A stretch of 64,000 nt of DNA, from assembly GCA_902779705.1 (NCBI GenBank), contig CACZCR010000011.1:39405-103404 (forward strand), written 5' to 3'. The notes under the pieces were generated by a model. The model saw only the letters and a list, made by a program, of their open reading frames with translations. It searched no databases and was not told where the DNA came from. Each line of letters starts with the position of its first letter. Within the stretch, counting starts at the first letter, position 1. The position numbers and the translations under genes are program-made. The stretch is from an uncultured Bacteroidales bacterium (GTDB lineage: Bacteria; Bacteroidota; Bacteroidia; Bacteroidales; Paludibacteraceae). Shown one piece after another: positions 34,348-43,911 of this stretch.

Positions 34348-35037
34348 TTAGTCCAGTTTATAGTCCACTGTCGTCACTACTCTCACATGCTTCAACCACG
34401 GCTGGTAGGGGTCACTCTCCACGGTGAACTGTCCTTGGCTGGCGTGGGCTATACTGCCCAGATTGCACTCGGCATCATTGGCAAACTTCTGCGCCACGGC
34501 ACGGGCGTTCTTGGTGGCCTCTTCGATCATCTCGGGCTTCAACTCCGGCAGGCCGTTGTACTGGTACTCCAGCTGCCACTCGTTGGTGTTGACGATGATG
34601 CCGCGGTTGAGTAGTTCGCTCTGACAGCCGGCATTGCGAACCACCATCTGTACGCTGTCGGTAGAGACGATAACCGAGGCATTCAATTGGTAGTGAAACT
34701 CCGGCCGATCGTCGGACATATACGAGGCCCAGTTGTCGTTGACCGATATATTGCCCAACTGCAGATCAGAGGACTTGAATCCACGGGCACGAAGCATCGT
34801 AATGATCTCATTACTAACATGTTCGCTCTCTCGATATAGACTCTGCAGGTCGTTGCCCACGATCGAAAAACTTAACGGCCAGATAGCATGGTCGGCCTCT
34901 ACGGTGCGGGTGGAGAGTCCTTTGACTGTGACGATACGATCCTTGTCCGCATTCTTCTTTAGACCCAGGAAAACAAACAGTCCGGCAAACGCGATGCCGA
35001 CGGCTACACAAATAGCGCTGATAATATTGTTCTTCAT
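34348..35037 (-). CDS. SIMPL-domain (DUF541) protein
   Basis: 229 residues from MKNNIISAICVAVGIAFAGLFVFLGL, an N-terminal membrane anchor or signal. The beta-alpha SIMPL domain follows (VTVKGLSTRTVEADHAIWPLSFSIVG...LRARGFKSSDLQ). Typical of periplasmic oxidative-stress-related proteins of unresolved mechanism. Divergent from the DUF349 gene. Confidence 0.82.
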   Translation of the reverse strand: MKNNIISAICVAVGIAFAGLFVFLGLKKNADKDRIVTVKGLSTRTVEADHAIWPLSFSIVGNDLQSLYRESEHVSNEIITMLRARGFKSSDLQLGNISVNDNWASYMSDDRPEFHYQLNASVIVSTDSVQMVVRNAGCQSELLNRGIIVNTNEWQLEYQYNGLPELKPEMIEEATKNARAVAQKFANDAECNLGSIAHASQGQFTVESDPYQPWLKHVRVVTTVDYKLD

Positions 35038-35136
35038 AACAAAAATAATTTGGTTTTGCACTCCAAACACAAACAAATTGTATGCCAAAAGCACTATAAC
35101 AGCAGATAATTGAAGATATTTTAATAAATTTTTTAT

Positions 35137-35178
35137 TAAAATTTGCGTATATGCTTTTTTTGTTGTATCTTTGTACCC
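35137..35178 (+). promoter_or_regulatory. Promoter of the DUF349 gene
   Basis: TTTGCGTATATGC at -33 and GTATCTTTG at -7, matching the extended promoter box seen at about ten places in the window. Confidence 0.7.
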
Positions 35179-35212
35179 GATATATTGAACCCCGCCTTGT
35201 GGCGTTACTATT

Positions 35213-36679
35213 ATGGCAAACGAAAAGCACCAACTCGTTGAAGAGTTAAAGGCTCTATTAGAGCAAGATGTAACCACTACCAAAGAGCAAGTGGACCAGT
35301 TGAAAACCCAATTCTATCGTCTCTATCATCAGGAACTGGAGCAGCTTCGTCAAGCGGCTGAGCAGGCAGCTGAACCGGCAGAGGGCGAAGAGCCCGCTCC
35401 GTGGCAGCCACCTGTAGATGAGGATGAAGTGCAACTACGCGAACTCCTCGCCCAGTACAAAGAACGTCGCGCTGAAGCGGCGGCTAAGACGGCTGCCGAG
35501 CAAGAACAGAACCTGCTGCGTAAGCAGGCTATCCTGGACGAAATGAAGAAGCTGGCAGAGGCTGAGTGTGGCGATGCAATGACCAACCTCAAGCGTATGC
35601 GCGAGCTGCAAGCAGACTGGAAGACCATCGGTGCTGTGCCGGCGCCTAAGACCCAAGAGCTGTGGAAACAATACCAGCAGTACCAGGAGCAGTTCTATGA
35701 CATGGTTAAGATCAATATCGAGCTGCGTGATCTGGACTTTAAGAAGAACCTCGAACTCAAGACCTTGCTGTGCGAGGCAGCCGAGAAACTGCAAGAGTTG
35801 CCTTCTATCGTAGAGGCCAGCCGTGCGCTCCAACAGCTGCACGATGAGTGGGCTGAGATAGGTCCGGTGGCACGCGAGCTGCGTGAGGACTTGTGGAATA
35901 GATTCAAAGCCGCTTCGACCGTTATCAACAAGAAGCATCAGGCATACTTCGACGAGATTCACCAAAAAGAGCAGGAGAACCTGGAGAAGAAACAAGCTAT
36001 CATCGAGCGCCTGAAAGCGATCGACTACTCGGATATCCAGTCCTCCAAACGATGGGAAGAACTGACCGAGCAGATCAATGCGATGCAGACCGAATGGCGC
36101 GCGATCGGTTTTGCGCCTAAGAAATTCAACCAGGCTGTCTATGACGAGTACCGTACGCTATGTGACGGGTTCTTCAAGGCTAAGACGGCGTACTATAAAG
36201 GCCTGCGTGACGAGCTGAGCGCCAACCTGCAGAAGAAACGCTCTATCATCGAGCGTGCCGAGGCCCTCAAGGACTCGACCGATTGGAGCGAGACCACCAA
36301 CCAACTGATCGAGCTGCAGAAAGAGTGGAAGACCATCGGTCCGGTGGCACGTAAGTACTCAGACGAGTTGTGGAAGAAGTTCAACGAGACCTGTGACATC
36401 TTCTTCAACGCCAAACGTGAGGCCATCAAAGATGAGCGCATCAAAGCCCGTGGCGAACGTGCTGCCAGAGCTGTCAAAGCGGCTGCCAGCCAAGGCGCTG
36501 ACGGATTGCGTCGTATGCGTGATCGTCTCCAACAAGAGATCAAGACGGCTGAGAACAACATCCTCTTCTTCACCGGCAAATCCAAAACAGCCAACAAGCT
36601 GGTAGAGGACCTGCAAAAGAAGATCGACCAACTCAAGAAGCAGCTGGAAGAGATTGAGGATAAAATGGATAACGAATAA
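35213..36679 (+). CDS. DUF349 coiled-coil protein
   Basis: 488 residues, highly charged and almost wholly helical. Repeats of the DUF349 pattern are visible as W-K-x-I-G-x-x-P/A (ADWKTIGAVPAPK, DEWAEIGPVARELREDLW, TEWRAIGFAPKKFNQAVYDEY, KEWKTIGPVARKYSDELWKKF). Cytosolic, function unclear; often encoded near core genes in Bacteroidetes. Followed by an FtsE-like gene 2 nt later. Confidence 0.88.
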   Translation: MANEKHQLVEELKALLEQDVTTTKEQVDQLKTQFYRLYHQELEQLRQAAEQAAEPAEGEEPAPWQPPVDEDEVQLRELLAQYKERRAEAAAKTAAEQEQNLLRKQAILDEMKKLAEAECGDAMTNLKRMRELQADWKTIGAVPAPKTQELWKQYQQYQEQFYDMVKINIELRDLDFKKNLELKTLLCEAAEKLQELPSIVEASRALQQLHDEWAEIGPVARELREDLWNRFKAASTVINKKHQAYFDEIHQKEQENLEKKQAIIERLKAIDYSDIQSSKRWEELTEQINAMQTEWRAIGFAPKKFNQAVYDEYRTLCDGFFKAKTAYYKGLRDELSANLQKKRSIIERAEALKDSTDWSETTNQLIELQKEWKTIGPVARKYSDELWKKFNETCDIFFNAKREAIKDERIKARGERAARAVKAAASQGADGLRRMRDRLQQEIKTAENNILFFTGKSKTANKLVEDLQKKIDQLKKQLEEIEDKMDNE

Positions 36680-36681
36680 AC

Positions 36682-37341
36682 ATGGCTACACTAATTGACT
36701 ATAAGGACGTTAAAATCTGCCAACAAGAGCAGATAGTGCTGCGCAATGTCAATGTCACTATCCACAGCGGCGAACTGGTCTATCTGCTGGGTAAGGTAGG
36801 CTCCGGCAAATCGTCCTGGCTCAAGACTATCTACGGTGCCCTGCCTATCGAAGAGGGTGAGGCGCAGGTACTGGGCATGAACATGCGTACGATCAAACGC
36901 CGCAAACTACCTTTCCTACGTCGCCGAATGGGTATTGTGTTCCAGGACTATAAGTTGCTGACCGACCGTTCGGTGGAGGAGAACCTGCTGTTTGTGCTCA
37001 AGGCTACCGGCTGGAAGGACAAACACCTGATGCAGAGCCACGTCATCGAGGTGCTCAAGCAAGTGGGTATGGCAGACAAAGCCTATAAGAAACCGCACCA
37101 GCTTTCCGGTGGTGAACAGCAGCGTGTCGTTATTGCACGTGCGCTATTGAACTCACCCGAGATGATTCTGGCTGATGAACCCACCGGAAACCTCGACCCT
37201 GATACAGGTAACGAGATTATGGCCCTGTTGGCAGAGATCAGTCAAGCCGGCATAGCGGTTATCATCTCTACCCACAACCTCCTCTGGCCGGAGAAATATC
37301 CCGGTCGTATATTAGAGTTTGATGGGGGAAATATCAAATGA
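36682..37341 (+). CDS. ftsE: FtsE-like ABC transporter ATP-binding protein
   Basis: 219 residues. Walker [10 protein letters not shown] (~37-45), Q-loop VFQDYKLL, signature LSGGEQQRV, Walker [12 protein letters not shown], and the H-loop STHNLL. In Bacteroidetes, FtsE works with FtsX in cell division and wall hydrolase control; no ftsX is adjacent here, so assignment to FtsE rather than LolD is by overall resemblance. It ends exactly where the convergent sufE ends, with no spacer. Confidence 0.82.
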   Translation: MATLIDYKDVKICQQEQIVLRNVNVTIHSGELVYLLGKVGSGKSSWLKTIYGALPIEEGEAQVLGMNMRTIKRRKLPFLRRRMGIVFQDYKLLTDRSVEENLLFVLKATGWKDKHLMQSHVIEVLKQVGMADKAYKKPHQLSGGEQQRVVIARALLNSPEMILADEPTGNLDPDTGNEIMALLAEISQAGIAVIISTHNLLWPEKYPGRILEFDGGNIK

Positions 37342-37755
37342 TCATGCGCCCAGCGCTAAGGCAAACAGGCGCATTTGATGAAGCATAGCTACCACGCCGT
37401 TGTTGCGGGTAGGGGATAGATGCTCACGTAATTGGATATCGTCGATGAAGTACAGATCTGCATCGACGATTTCTTTTGGTGTATGGCCGCTCAACACCTC
37501 AACCAACATGGCTACAATGCCTTTGACCAGTATCGCATCCGAGTCACCCTGATAGATGACCTTGCCATCCACCATCTTAGCCGTGAACCACACCGTCGAT
37601 TGACAGCCGTCTATCTTGTTACGGTCTATCTTGTCAGCCGCAGGCATCGGTTTCATTGCCTTGCCGTAGTCGATGATCAGCTGATAGCGGTCCATCCATT
37701 GATCAAACTCGCTGAACTCTTCTATTATCTGGTCTTGTGCTTCGTTAATGCTCAT
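37342..37755 (-). CDS. sufE: Cysteine desulfurase-activating protein SufE
   Basis: 137 residues. DKIDRNKIDGCQSTVWF carries the sulfur-accepting Cys. It stimulates SufS and passes persulfide to the Fe-S scaffold. The start follows from IIEEFSEFDQW near the N-terminus, as in the family. Its stop abuts the convergent ABC gene. Confidence 0.93.
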   Translation of the reverse strand: MSINEAQDQIIEEFSEFDQWMDRYQLIIDYGKAMKPMPAADKIDRNKIDGCQSTVWFTAKMVDGKVIYQGDSDAILVKGIVAMLVEVLSGHTPKEIVDADLYFIDDIQLREHLSPTRNNGVVAMLHQMRLFALALGA

Positions 37756-37811
37756 CTTTCTATTGACGATTTACGATATTGACGATTTGACGATTGACGA
37801 TTTACGATTTA
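37756..37811. repeat. Heptamer tract, aroK-sufE spacer
   Basis: TTGACGATTTACGATATTGACGATTTGACG and following units (GACGATT and TACGATT), reaching into the aroK stop codon. Confidence 0.75.
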
Positions 37812-38344
37812 TTTTTGATCATCTGGTAGATGCGTTCGGCGATCTGCTCGTCCGATAGTTCGGTACATTCATCTACATCGATGATATAGTTTGCTTGACT
37901 ATAATAGGGCTCTCTCTCCTCCAGTTGAGGGGCGATAAAAGCCAACAGCTCTTCTTCGGTTCGTCCCTGCAGCACCGGCCGCTCGCTGAGGTCGGTCAGA
38001 CTGAGCCGCTTAGCCAAATGCTCCGGTGCCCAGCGGATATAGAAACTGGTGCCCAGTTCCTTGAGGCAGTCCATGTTGTCTTCCCAACACGGATAACCTC
38101 CTCCGGTGGCATAGATCACGTGCTCATAGGGGGTATCGGCCAGGTCTTCGACTACATACTTCTCTTTCTTGCGAAACGCTTCCAAGCCATAGGTGCGGAT
38201 ATACTCCGCGGTGGTCAGACCATGTATCTGCTCAAACGCATCGTCCAGATCTACAAAATGCCAGCCCAACTTATCGGCCAGCAACCGGCCGGCAGTGGTC
38301 TTGCCGGCTCCCATGTACCCTATCAAATAAACGGGAAACTCCAT
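37802..38344 (-). CDS. aroK: Shikimate kinase
   Basis: Phosphorylates shikimate in aromatic amino-acid synthesis. 180 residues from MEFPVYLIGYMGAGKTTAGRLLA (P-loop GYMGAGKTT); DLDDAFE binds Mg/shikimate; FRKKEKYVVEDLA has the shikimate Arg; GGGYPCWEDN; RPVLQGRTEEEL is the lid. An upstream in-frame ATG overlaps the preceding gene and is unlikely. The stop region lies in a GACGATT tract. Confidence 0.93.
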   Translation of the reverse strand: MEFPVYLIGYMGAGKTTAGRLLADKLGWHFVDLDDAFEQIHGLTTAEYIRTYGLEAFRKKEKYVVEDLADTPYEHVIYATGGGYPCWEDNMDCLKELGTSFYIRWAPEHLAKRLSLTDLSERPVLQGRTEEELLAFIAPQLEEREPYYSQANYIIDVDECTELSDEQIAERIYQMIKNKS

Positions 38345-38346
38345 TG

Positions 38347-38760
38347 TTAAGGTCGGTTCTTCTCTTCTTCGTCTAGCCACTCGGGCGTGTTGTCGCGCCA
38401 GATCAGCTGGCCGTTCTCCCAGAAAGCTTGCGGGAAGACACCTCCGCAGTCGGGTTCACGATCGCCTTCTAAGACCCAGTCCTCTCCTTTAATTAAATAT
38501 ACGCGTGCGCGCGAGGAGCAGATCGGGGCGCAAGAGGTGTAGATCAGCAGCACCTCGTTGGTCTGATGAAACCCCACCACCTCTACCTGACAACTGTCTG
38601 CCAGATGGATGATCAGGTGGTTGTGCTCGGTGTCGCTCAGTATACGCTTAGGGCTGCCGCCCAGGTTCTTGAGTACCTCGGCGAAGTGGTCCAGCGGTTT
38701 CTCGGCAAACACACCCATGCTTGCCATCAGAGCCATCATTATCAGCGTGATCTTCTTCAT
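38347..38760 (-). CDS. Secreted protein of unknown function
   Basis: 137 residues. Signal peptide MKKITLIMMALMASMGVFA, then a small domain with three Cys (DSCQVEV, CAPICSSRARVYL, DCGGVFP), perhaps disulphide-bonded. The acidic C-terminus overlaps aroK's upstream region. No family recognised; likely periplasmic and specific to Bacteroidales. Confidence 0.72.
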   Translation of the reverse strand: MKKITLIMMALMASMGVFAEKPLDHFAEVLKNLGGSPKRILSDTEHNHLIIHLADSCQVEVVGFHQTNEVLLIYTSCAPICSSRARVYLIKGEDWVLEGDREPDCGGVFPQAFWENGQLIWRDNTPEWLDEEEKNRP

Positions 38761-38763
38761 CTC

Positions 38764-39270
38764 TCAGTTAATTAGTGCCACGGCATAGGCAGCTATTCCT
38801 TCTTTGCGTCCTACAAAGCCGAGTCGTTCGGTTGTAGTGGCTTTGACATTCACTTGGCTACGATCCACCTCCATCACTTCGGCCAGGCAAGCCTGCATCG
38901 ATTCGATATAGGGTAGTAGCTTGGGCGCTTGTGCGCAGATAGTCAGGTCACAGTTGCCTAACTCATACCCCTGCTCACGAATCAATGTCATCGTGCGGCG
39001 CAGCAGTATCTTAGAGTCGATACCTTCAAACTCATTGCCTTTGGTGTCCGGAAAATGGTAACCTATGTCGCGCAGGGCGGCAGCGCCTAACAGCGCGTCG
39101 CATAAGGCGTGGATAGCTACATCGGCATCCGAATGACCCTCCAGTCCCATCTCATAGGATACCTCAATCCCCCCGAGCCATAATGGACGACCCGGGGTGA
39201 ATTGATGTACATCATAGCCAAACCCTATACGTGGTTGGCATTTACCATTTTGGCAATTACCATTTACCAT
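38764..39270 (-). CDS. ispF: 2-C-methyl-D-erythritol 2,4-cyclodiphosphate synthase
   Basis: MEP-pathway enzyme. The conserved start block is RIGFGYDVHQF (Asp/His metal ligands); GLEGHSDADVAIHALCDALLGAAALRDIGYHFPD and VNVKATTTERLGFVGRKEG are characteristic. The called N-terminus MVNGNCQNGKCQP is encoded by AAATGGT/AATTGCC heptamers of the spacer repeat, so translation may start in any ATG of the repeat. The core length is normal (about 157 residues). Confidence 0.93.
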   Translation of the reverse strand: MVNGNCQNGKCQPRIGFGYDVHQFTPGRPLWLGGIEVSYEMGLEGHSDADVAIHALCDALLGAAALRDIGYHFPDTKGNEFEGIDSKILLRRTMTLIREQGYELGNCDLTICAQAPKLLPYIESMQACLAEVMEVDRSQVNVKATTTERLGFVGRKEGIAAYAVALIN

Positions 39271-39273
39271 TTA
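39239..39273 (-). repeat. Heptamer tract coding the IspF N-terminus
   Basis: On the minus strand: AAATGGT, AAATGGT, AATTGCC, AAAATGGT, AAATGCC. Several units contain ATG, one of which is the ispF start. Confidence 0.75.
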
Positions 39274-40452
39274 TTACTTACGGTTATTCACCAGATCCTT
39301 GATACCGTACAGGTCGAATCCGAGGGTGAAGCGCATGGTCTGATCCAGCGGGTTCTGTGCTGCCAAACCGATACAATATGCTACATCGAGGCTAACGATC
39401 GACAGATGGAATCCGGCACCAACGGTGATGTAGTTACGGTTACCTTTGTAGTAGTTCTCGTAGCTATAACCGGCACGAGCGTAGAACTGCTTGTTGTAGC
39501 TATACTCCAAACCTGCTCCCCAACGTACCTCATTAAACTCCTCTTTCGAGCCGCCCGGAGCATCAGCGAAGGACTGGAACCAACCCTTAGGAGAGGTCAA
39601 CTCAGAGTAAGCCTCTTGGGTGTACTTGCCGTCCTCACCGTCTGCATACTTAGACTTGCGGCTCGGCACCATCAGCTTGTTGGCCTCCAGGTTCATGGTC
39701 AGCGAGTTGTACTTGTCGAACGGGATCTCGTAGCTGGCACCGATGTTCATACTTGCAGGGATGAAGTTGTTGGTGATCTTGTCGTAGGTCATCTTACCAC
39801 CCAGGTTCTTCAAGGTGAAACCCAAGGCAAAGTGACTCGTACCGGTCTTGATGTCAATCGGCTGACGATAGTACAGCGCGATGTCGGCACCCATCGTCCA
39901 AGCAGGATACATCTCTGTAGCACCCATGGTCGAGCTGTTGGCTCCGTTGTTCAAATCCGAATACATGAATCGTACAGCTACGGCCATCGACACATACTCG
40001 TGTAACTTACGATAGTAGCTCAGGTCCAATGCCCATTCGTTAGGACGTACGTTGATAGGTGTAGCACCCGGATCGCCGTTGGTCAACTGAACATCACCCA
40101 GCGAGAAATACGTGAAGCTGGCACCAATACCACCGGCCAAGTCGCCGAAGTTGTAGTAACCTGCGATATACGCCAAGTCGATGTCGCTCACCAACTTACG
40201 CAGCCACGGCGTGTAGCTGGCGTTCAAACCACCTTTGCTGTCCATGTACGCATACTTAGCAGCGTTCCAGTACTGAGAGTTGAGGTCGGCTTGTGTAGCC
40301 ACACCCAGGTCACCCATACCTGCTGCACGTGCATCCGGAGCAATCGATAACGACGGCATCGAAGTGATCAGCGGGTTCATCGTGTCATCCGTTTGAGCAC
40401 TCATGCTTACTACGCACAATAGTGCAGTGATAGATAAAAAAACTTTTTTCAT
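39274..40452 (-). CDS. porV: Type IX secretion outer-membrane protein PorV
   Basis: 392 residues. Signal peptide MKKVFLSITALLCVVSMSA, then an OmpP1/FadL-like beta-barrel of the PorV/LptO type, with the typical SMPSLSIAPDARAAGMGDLGVAT opening and NSQYWNAAKYAYM. PorV carries cargo from the translocon to the sortase PorU, encoded just upstream on the same strand. Ends KDLVNNRK. Confidence 0.92.
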   Translation of the reverse strand: MKKVFLSITALLCVVSMSAQTDDTMNPLITSMPSLSIAPDARAAGMGDLGVATQADLNSQYWNAAKYAYMDSKGGLNASYTPWLRKLVSDIDLAYIAGYYNFGDLAGGIGASFTYFSLGDVQLTNGDPGATPINVRPNEWALDLSYYRKLHEYVSMAVAVRFMYSDLNNGANSSTMGATEMYPAWTMGADIALYYRQPIDIKTGTSHFALGFTLKNLGGKMTYDKITNNFIPASMNIGASYEIPFDKYNSLTMNLEANKLMVPSRKSKYADGEDGKYTQEAYSELTSPKGWFQSFADAPGGSKEEFNEVRWGAGLEYSYNKQFYARAGYSYENYYKGNRNYITVGAGFHLSIVSLDVAYCIGLAAQNPLDQTMRFTLGFDLYGIKDLVNNRK

Positions 40453-40548
40453 TTGATAAAATTGTTATTTTTTTTGTTATTGTATATTCGTTTTAATATC
40501 ACATTAAAAAATCTTCATAGGCAATATTGCTTTTGTTGCTATTCGTTA

Positions 40549-43500
40549 TTATTTGGTTACAATTATTTTCCCGGAACTATGACTATACTTGCTGTTAGCA
40601 GCTTTCAGTCTTACATTATAAATATATACGCCCGGCTGCAGGCCTATCTCGCCCAGGTTGAGTTGGATGCCTTCCGGGTTATTCTGCTTGTGTGTCCATA
40701 CCATCTGTCCGCTGACGTTATACAGACATACTTCGGTTGATAGCAGCTCATCCGGCTGGTCGTATAACACGGTCATCGTCACTACTCCCGACTGTTGTAC
40801 CGGGTTGGGGTAGGTGCTCACCGAGTAGATCGACGGATCGAGTCCTGCCTCTACCACAAAATTGAGCGTCTTGGTCGTGCTGTTGTTCAGCAGATCCCAT
40901 GCTCTGAAGCTGAGCTGGTGAGGTCCGTCCTCCAGCTGCGAAAGCAGATAGCTCACCATACCCTTGGTGTAGCTGTTGTCCTCGGCGGTGAAGTACTCGT
41001 TGATCGAGTAGGTCTGCTTGGGATCATTGTCAATGACCATCATCAGGTCGTGTCCTATACCCGCTCCGGCGGTGTTGATACCGTGCTCGTCATACAGCTC
41101 GGCATAGAAGCGCGGCGTAGCATAGGTCTTGTCGCCATCCATAAACGCCGGCGAGTTGAGATAGATAGTCATCTCAGGTCCTACGGTGTCCACCGCCAGT
41201 ATCGAACCCGTACCACCTACCGTGAACGCTTCGTGGTGGCCTACGGCTTCGCCATCGACATTGTCGTAGGCATAGTAAACGATGCGGCCGTTGCCGAAGT
41301 TATAGCGTATATCTTTGGGCACCATAAACGTGTAGTCAAACAGTCCGTTCTTCACGTCTGTAGCACCCGAGAAGATGATGTTCGGATAGTCGTTATAGTC
41401 TACCACACGTTGCTCGCCGCCCACTTGGTCGTTGTCGCGTGTCGGGATAGACTGCATCTTGTCATAGACGGTGATGTCCACGCGGCCGTTGAAGTCAACC
41501 GTCTGGTGGTCCTCATCTATGATGCGGGCTTCTACGTGCTGTACGTCCAGCGCATTGAGCGTGTCGATCTCGGTCAGCGTCTCTACCTGATAGTCGGTCG
41601 GGTAGTTCAGTCTGAGTGCCGGATCACCCAGCAGCACGTATGCCAGCTTGTTTCCGCTGTCCCGGGCGTCATTGAGGTTGTTCTTGCCGGCTGTGATGGC
41701 CTCACCCAAGGTCGTCTCATAGTGATACACATTGCTGTGGCCAAACAGGGTGTCACATACTGCGCGGTTCAGTTCGGTGTTCGGACCGGCATATACCGTA
41801 CGGGTAGCTGCCAATATACTTATCGCGCCGCCGTTGGGGTTCAGCACCGCCGACTCAGCCGCACAACGTCTGCCACCGTCAAACTGGGCAAAGTTACACG
41901 TCGCAAACAGCCAGAATCCTTGATGGTCGTTGGACATAGACTCTATATCCTTGAGGTTCAAGATCGATTCGTTGGTGATGGCGTTATAGCCGCCGTGACC
42001 CGAGTAGTCGAAGAACAGTACGCCGCTTTTCAATAGGTTCAACACCCTGTTCTTGGCCAACGGATAACTCTCGCCGCTGGCGTTCACCTCCTGCGGATAA
42101 GCATCCAGGAAGATCTTGTGCACCACAAAGTCCGGATTCTTCACCCGTACCAACTCGGCACTCTTCTCAGCCGTCTCGGTGTGTTGACCGTTCTCACCAT
42201 CGTCTGCCAGATAAGCCAGCTGGTTCTTCCATTTGCCTTTCTGGCCATTAGCCATATACTTGATCAGCTTGTTCACCATCTCTTGAGCTTCCTGCTCGTC
42301 GTTGATCGGCAGACGTCCTACGCCGATATCCAACCTGGCGGCTATATCCGAGTTGCCCTCGTTGTTATCCAGCCAGCCAAAGTAGTCGTCGCTAGCGTAA
42401 GCCTTCACCTCGTTGGTGGAGTTCTGCGCTTGGTAGGTCAGCAGCAGCTTCTTGCCCGATGTCGTACCACCAATGGTTCTACATAGCTCGCGGTTGTCAA
42501 ACGAACCGTGACCGAACAGCAACAGCCATCTCGGTTTCTGACCGATACCCTTGTTAGCACGGTCATATAGCATCTTCATCAGCCATCTATAGGCAGTCGC
42601 GTCCGGTGTACCCGACGAGAACTCGTTGTACACCTGCTGGTCAGTCACCACAGCCCAGGTGATAGCCTGTTTGTCTTCGTGTGCCTTGGCCAATTGCTCA
42701 GCGTAGCTCTCATAACCCTCCGGACAGATGATCATATAGTCGATGTTGTTCAGCCGGTGCAGGTTCTGGTTCTTGACCTCACCCATCACCTCGGCTTTCA
42801 CCCAGTCCGAACCGTTGGTGCGGACAGCCACATACTCGTGTATGCCGTCCGACTGGGTGCCGGTCCATGTCAACTCGCCGTCAGCCAATGTGGTCGGCAT
42901 ACGGCGTATAGCATCCAGGCGGGTGATGTCCCATACTTGTATCGAAGCATCCGCATCGCTCAGGTGGAACTGTACCGGAGTAGCTGTACCACGGTTTGTG
43001 GTCGTACGGATCGGCATCACGTCGCCGGTCATCTTGAGCGTGCTGGGGGTGGTGATCTCGATGTAGTTCAACCATCCCAAGGCGCTGGATGCGGTGCTCT
43101 GTAGCGTCAGTTGTACCTGTTGGCGATCAGCTTGTACCGCGCCACTCAGACTCAGCGTGCCGGTCTCACCAAAAGCATAGTGGTCTTGGAGCTTACGGAT
43201 ATATACACTCTTCTGTATGCCACCGTTCAACTGGCCGTAGAAATACGACTGTACGGCAGCCGCAGCAGCCAGGTCGATATAAACGGTGTTGTTCTCACCC
43301 TCTACGGCATTAGGCGTAGCAAAGGTGAATGTCTGCGGTCTGTTGATCAGGAACTTCTCGCCGTAGAACGTACGTCCGCCTCCGGCTACACCGCCGCGGT
43401 CGATGAGGTTGACCGAATCCAGATCGTGTACCTGGTAGTGAGGGTAGGTACGTACCTCGGTAGCTGTGCCGCTGATAGCTTCGGCTTCGGTCGGCGCCAA

Positions 43501-43911
43501 GAGCTCACCCTGATCGTCCGTCAGCATATAATAGCCATAGTTCGAATAGGTGTTGCGCGTGTGCACAAAACGGCCGTTGGTGCTGTTGTAGCTCCAGCTG
43601 ATCGGGCCCTGTACGTAGAACAGTATATAGTTATCGCCCACGTATACCGGCACCTGCGGCAGGTCGTCGATGTTACGCACCGAGAAATCTTGGGTCTTTT
43701 GCGCACCGCCATAACCGAACACGCGCACCTGATTAGGGTCCAGTCCTGCGCTGCGCAACTCGCTAAAACTCATACGACATACGCCGGACTCGCTCACACG
43801 AATCTTCACCCAGTGGCCGTTAGCCAGCATCGACTCGGTCGTGTAGCTGTGCTCGATGGCCATCATCGGCAGGCAACAAAGTGCCAATAGTATTGTAATG
43901 ATTTTTCTCAT
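40549..43911 (-). CDS. porU: Type IX secretion sortase PorU (C25 family)
   Basis: 1120 residues. Signal peptide MRKIITILLALCCLPMMA; N-terminal beta domain with FGYGG; C25 gingipain-like catalytic domain with His in LLFGHGSFDNR and FDYSGHGGYNA and Cys in LFATCNFAQFDGG; C-terminal Ig-like domain ending in YNVRLKAANSKYSHSSGKIIVTK. It cleaves the C-terminal signal of cargo and attaches it to the surface. The start codon overlaps the end of the FAH-like gene. With PorV it shows that the organism has a type IX system. Confidence 0.94.
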   Translation of the reverse strand: MRKIITILLALCCLPMMAIEHSYTTESMLANGHWVKIRVSESGVCRMSFSELRSAGLDPNQVRVFGYGGAQKTQDFSVRNIDDLPQVPVYVGDNYILFYVQGPISWSYNSTNGRFVHTRNTYSNYGYYMLTDDQGELLAPTEAEAISGTATEVRTYPHYQVHDLDSVNLIDRGGVAGGGRTFYGEKFLINRPQTFTFATPNAVEGENNTVYIDLAAAAAVQSYFYGQLNGGIQKSVYIRKLQDHYAFGETGTLSLSGAVQADRQQVQLTLQSTASSALGWLNYIEITTPSTLKMTGDVMPIRTTTNRGTATPVQFHLSDADASIQVWDITRLDAIRRMPTTLADGELTWTGTQSDGIHEYVAVRTNGSDWVKAEVMGEVKNQNLHRLNNIDYMIICPEGYESYAEQLAKAHEDKQAITWAVVTDQQVYNEFSSGTPDATAYRWLMKMLYDRANKGIGQKPRWLLLFGHGSFDNRELCRTIGGTTSGKKLLLTYQAQNSTNEVKAYASDDYFGWLDNNEGNSDIAARLDIGVGRLPINDEQEAQEMVNKLIKYMANGQKGKWKNQLAYLADDGENGQHTETAEKSAELVRVKNPDFVVHKIFLDAYPQEVNASGESYPLAKNRVLNLLKSGVLFFDYSGHGGYNAITNESILNLKDIESMSNDHQGFWLFATCNFAQFDGGRRCAAESAVLNPNGGAISILAATRTVYAGPNTELNRAVCDTLFGHSNVYHYETTLGEAITAGKNNLNDARDSGNKLAYVLLGDPALRLNYPTDYQVETLTEIDTLNALDVQHVEARIIDEDHQTVDFNGRVDITVYDKMQSIPTRDNDQVGGEQRVVDYNDYPNIIFSGATDVKNGLFDYTFMVPKDIRYNFGNGRIVYYAYDNVDGEAVGHHEAFTVGGTGSILAVDTVGPEMTIYLNSPAFMDGDKTYATPRFYAELYDEHGINTAGAGIGHDLMMVIDNDPKQTYSINEYFTAEDNSYTKGMVSYLLSQLEDGPHQLSFRAWDLLNNSTTKTLNFVVEAGLDPSIYSVSTYPNPVQQSGVVTMTVLYDQPDELLSTEVCLYNVSGQMVWTHKQNNPEGIQLNLGEIGLQPGVYIYNVRLKAANSKYSHSSGKIIVTK

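Noticed and set aside
34331..34350. ATACGTATTAATACGTAT palindrome as an operator
   Set aside because: It overlaps the 3' end of the SIMPL-domain gene, next to its terminator, away from any promoter; likely part of the 3' end structure.
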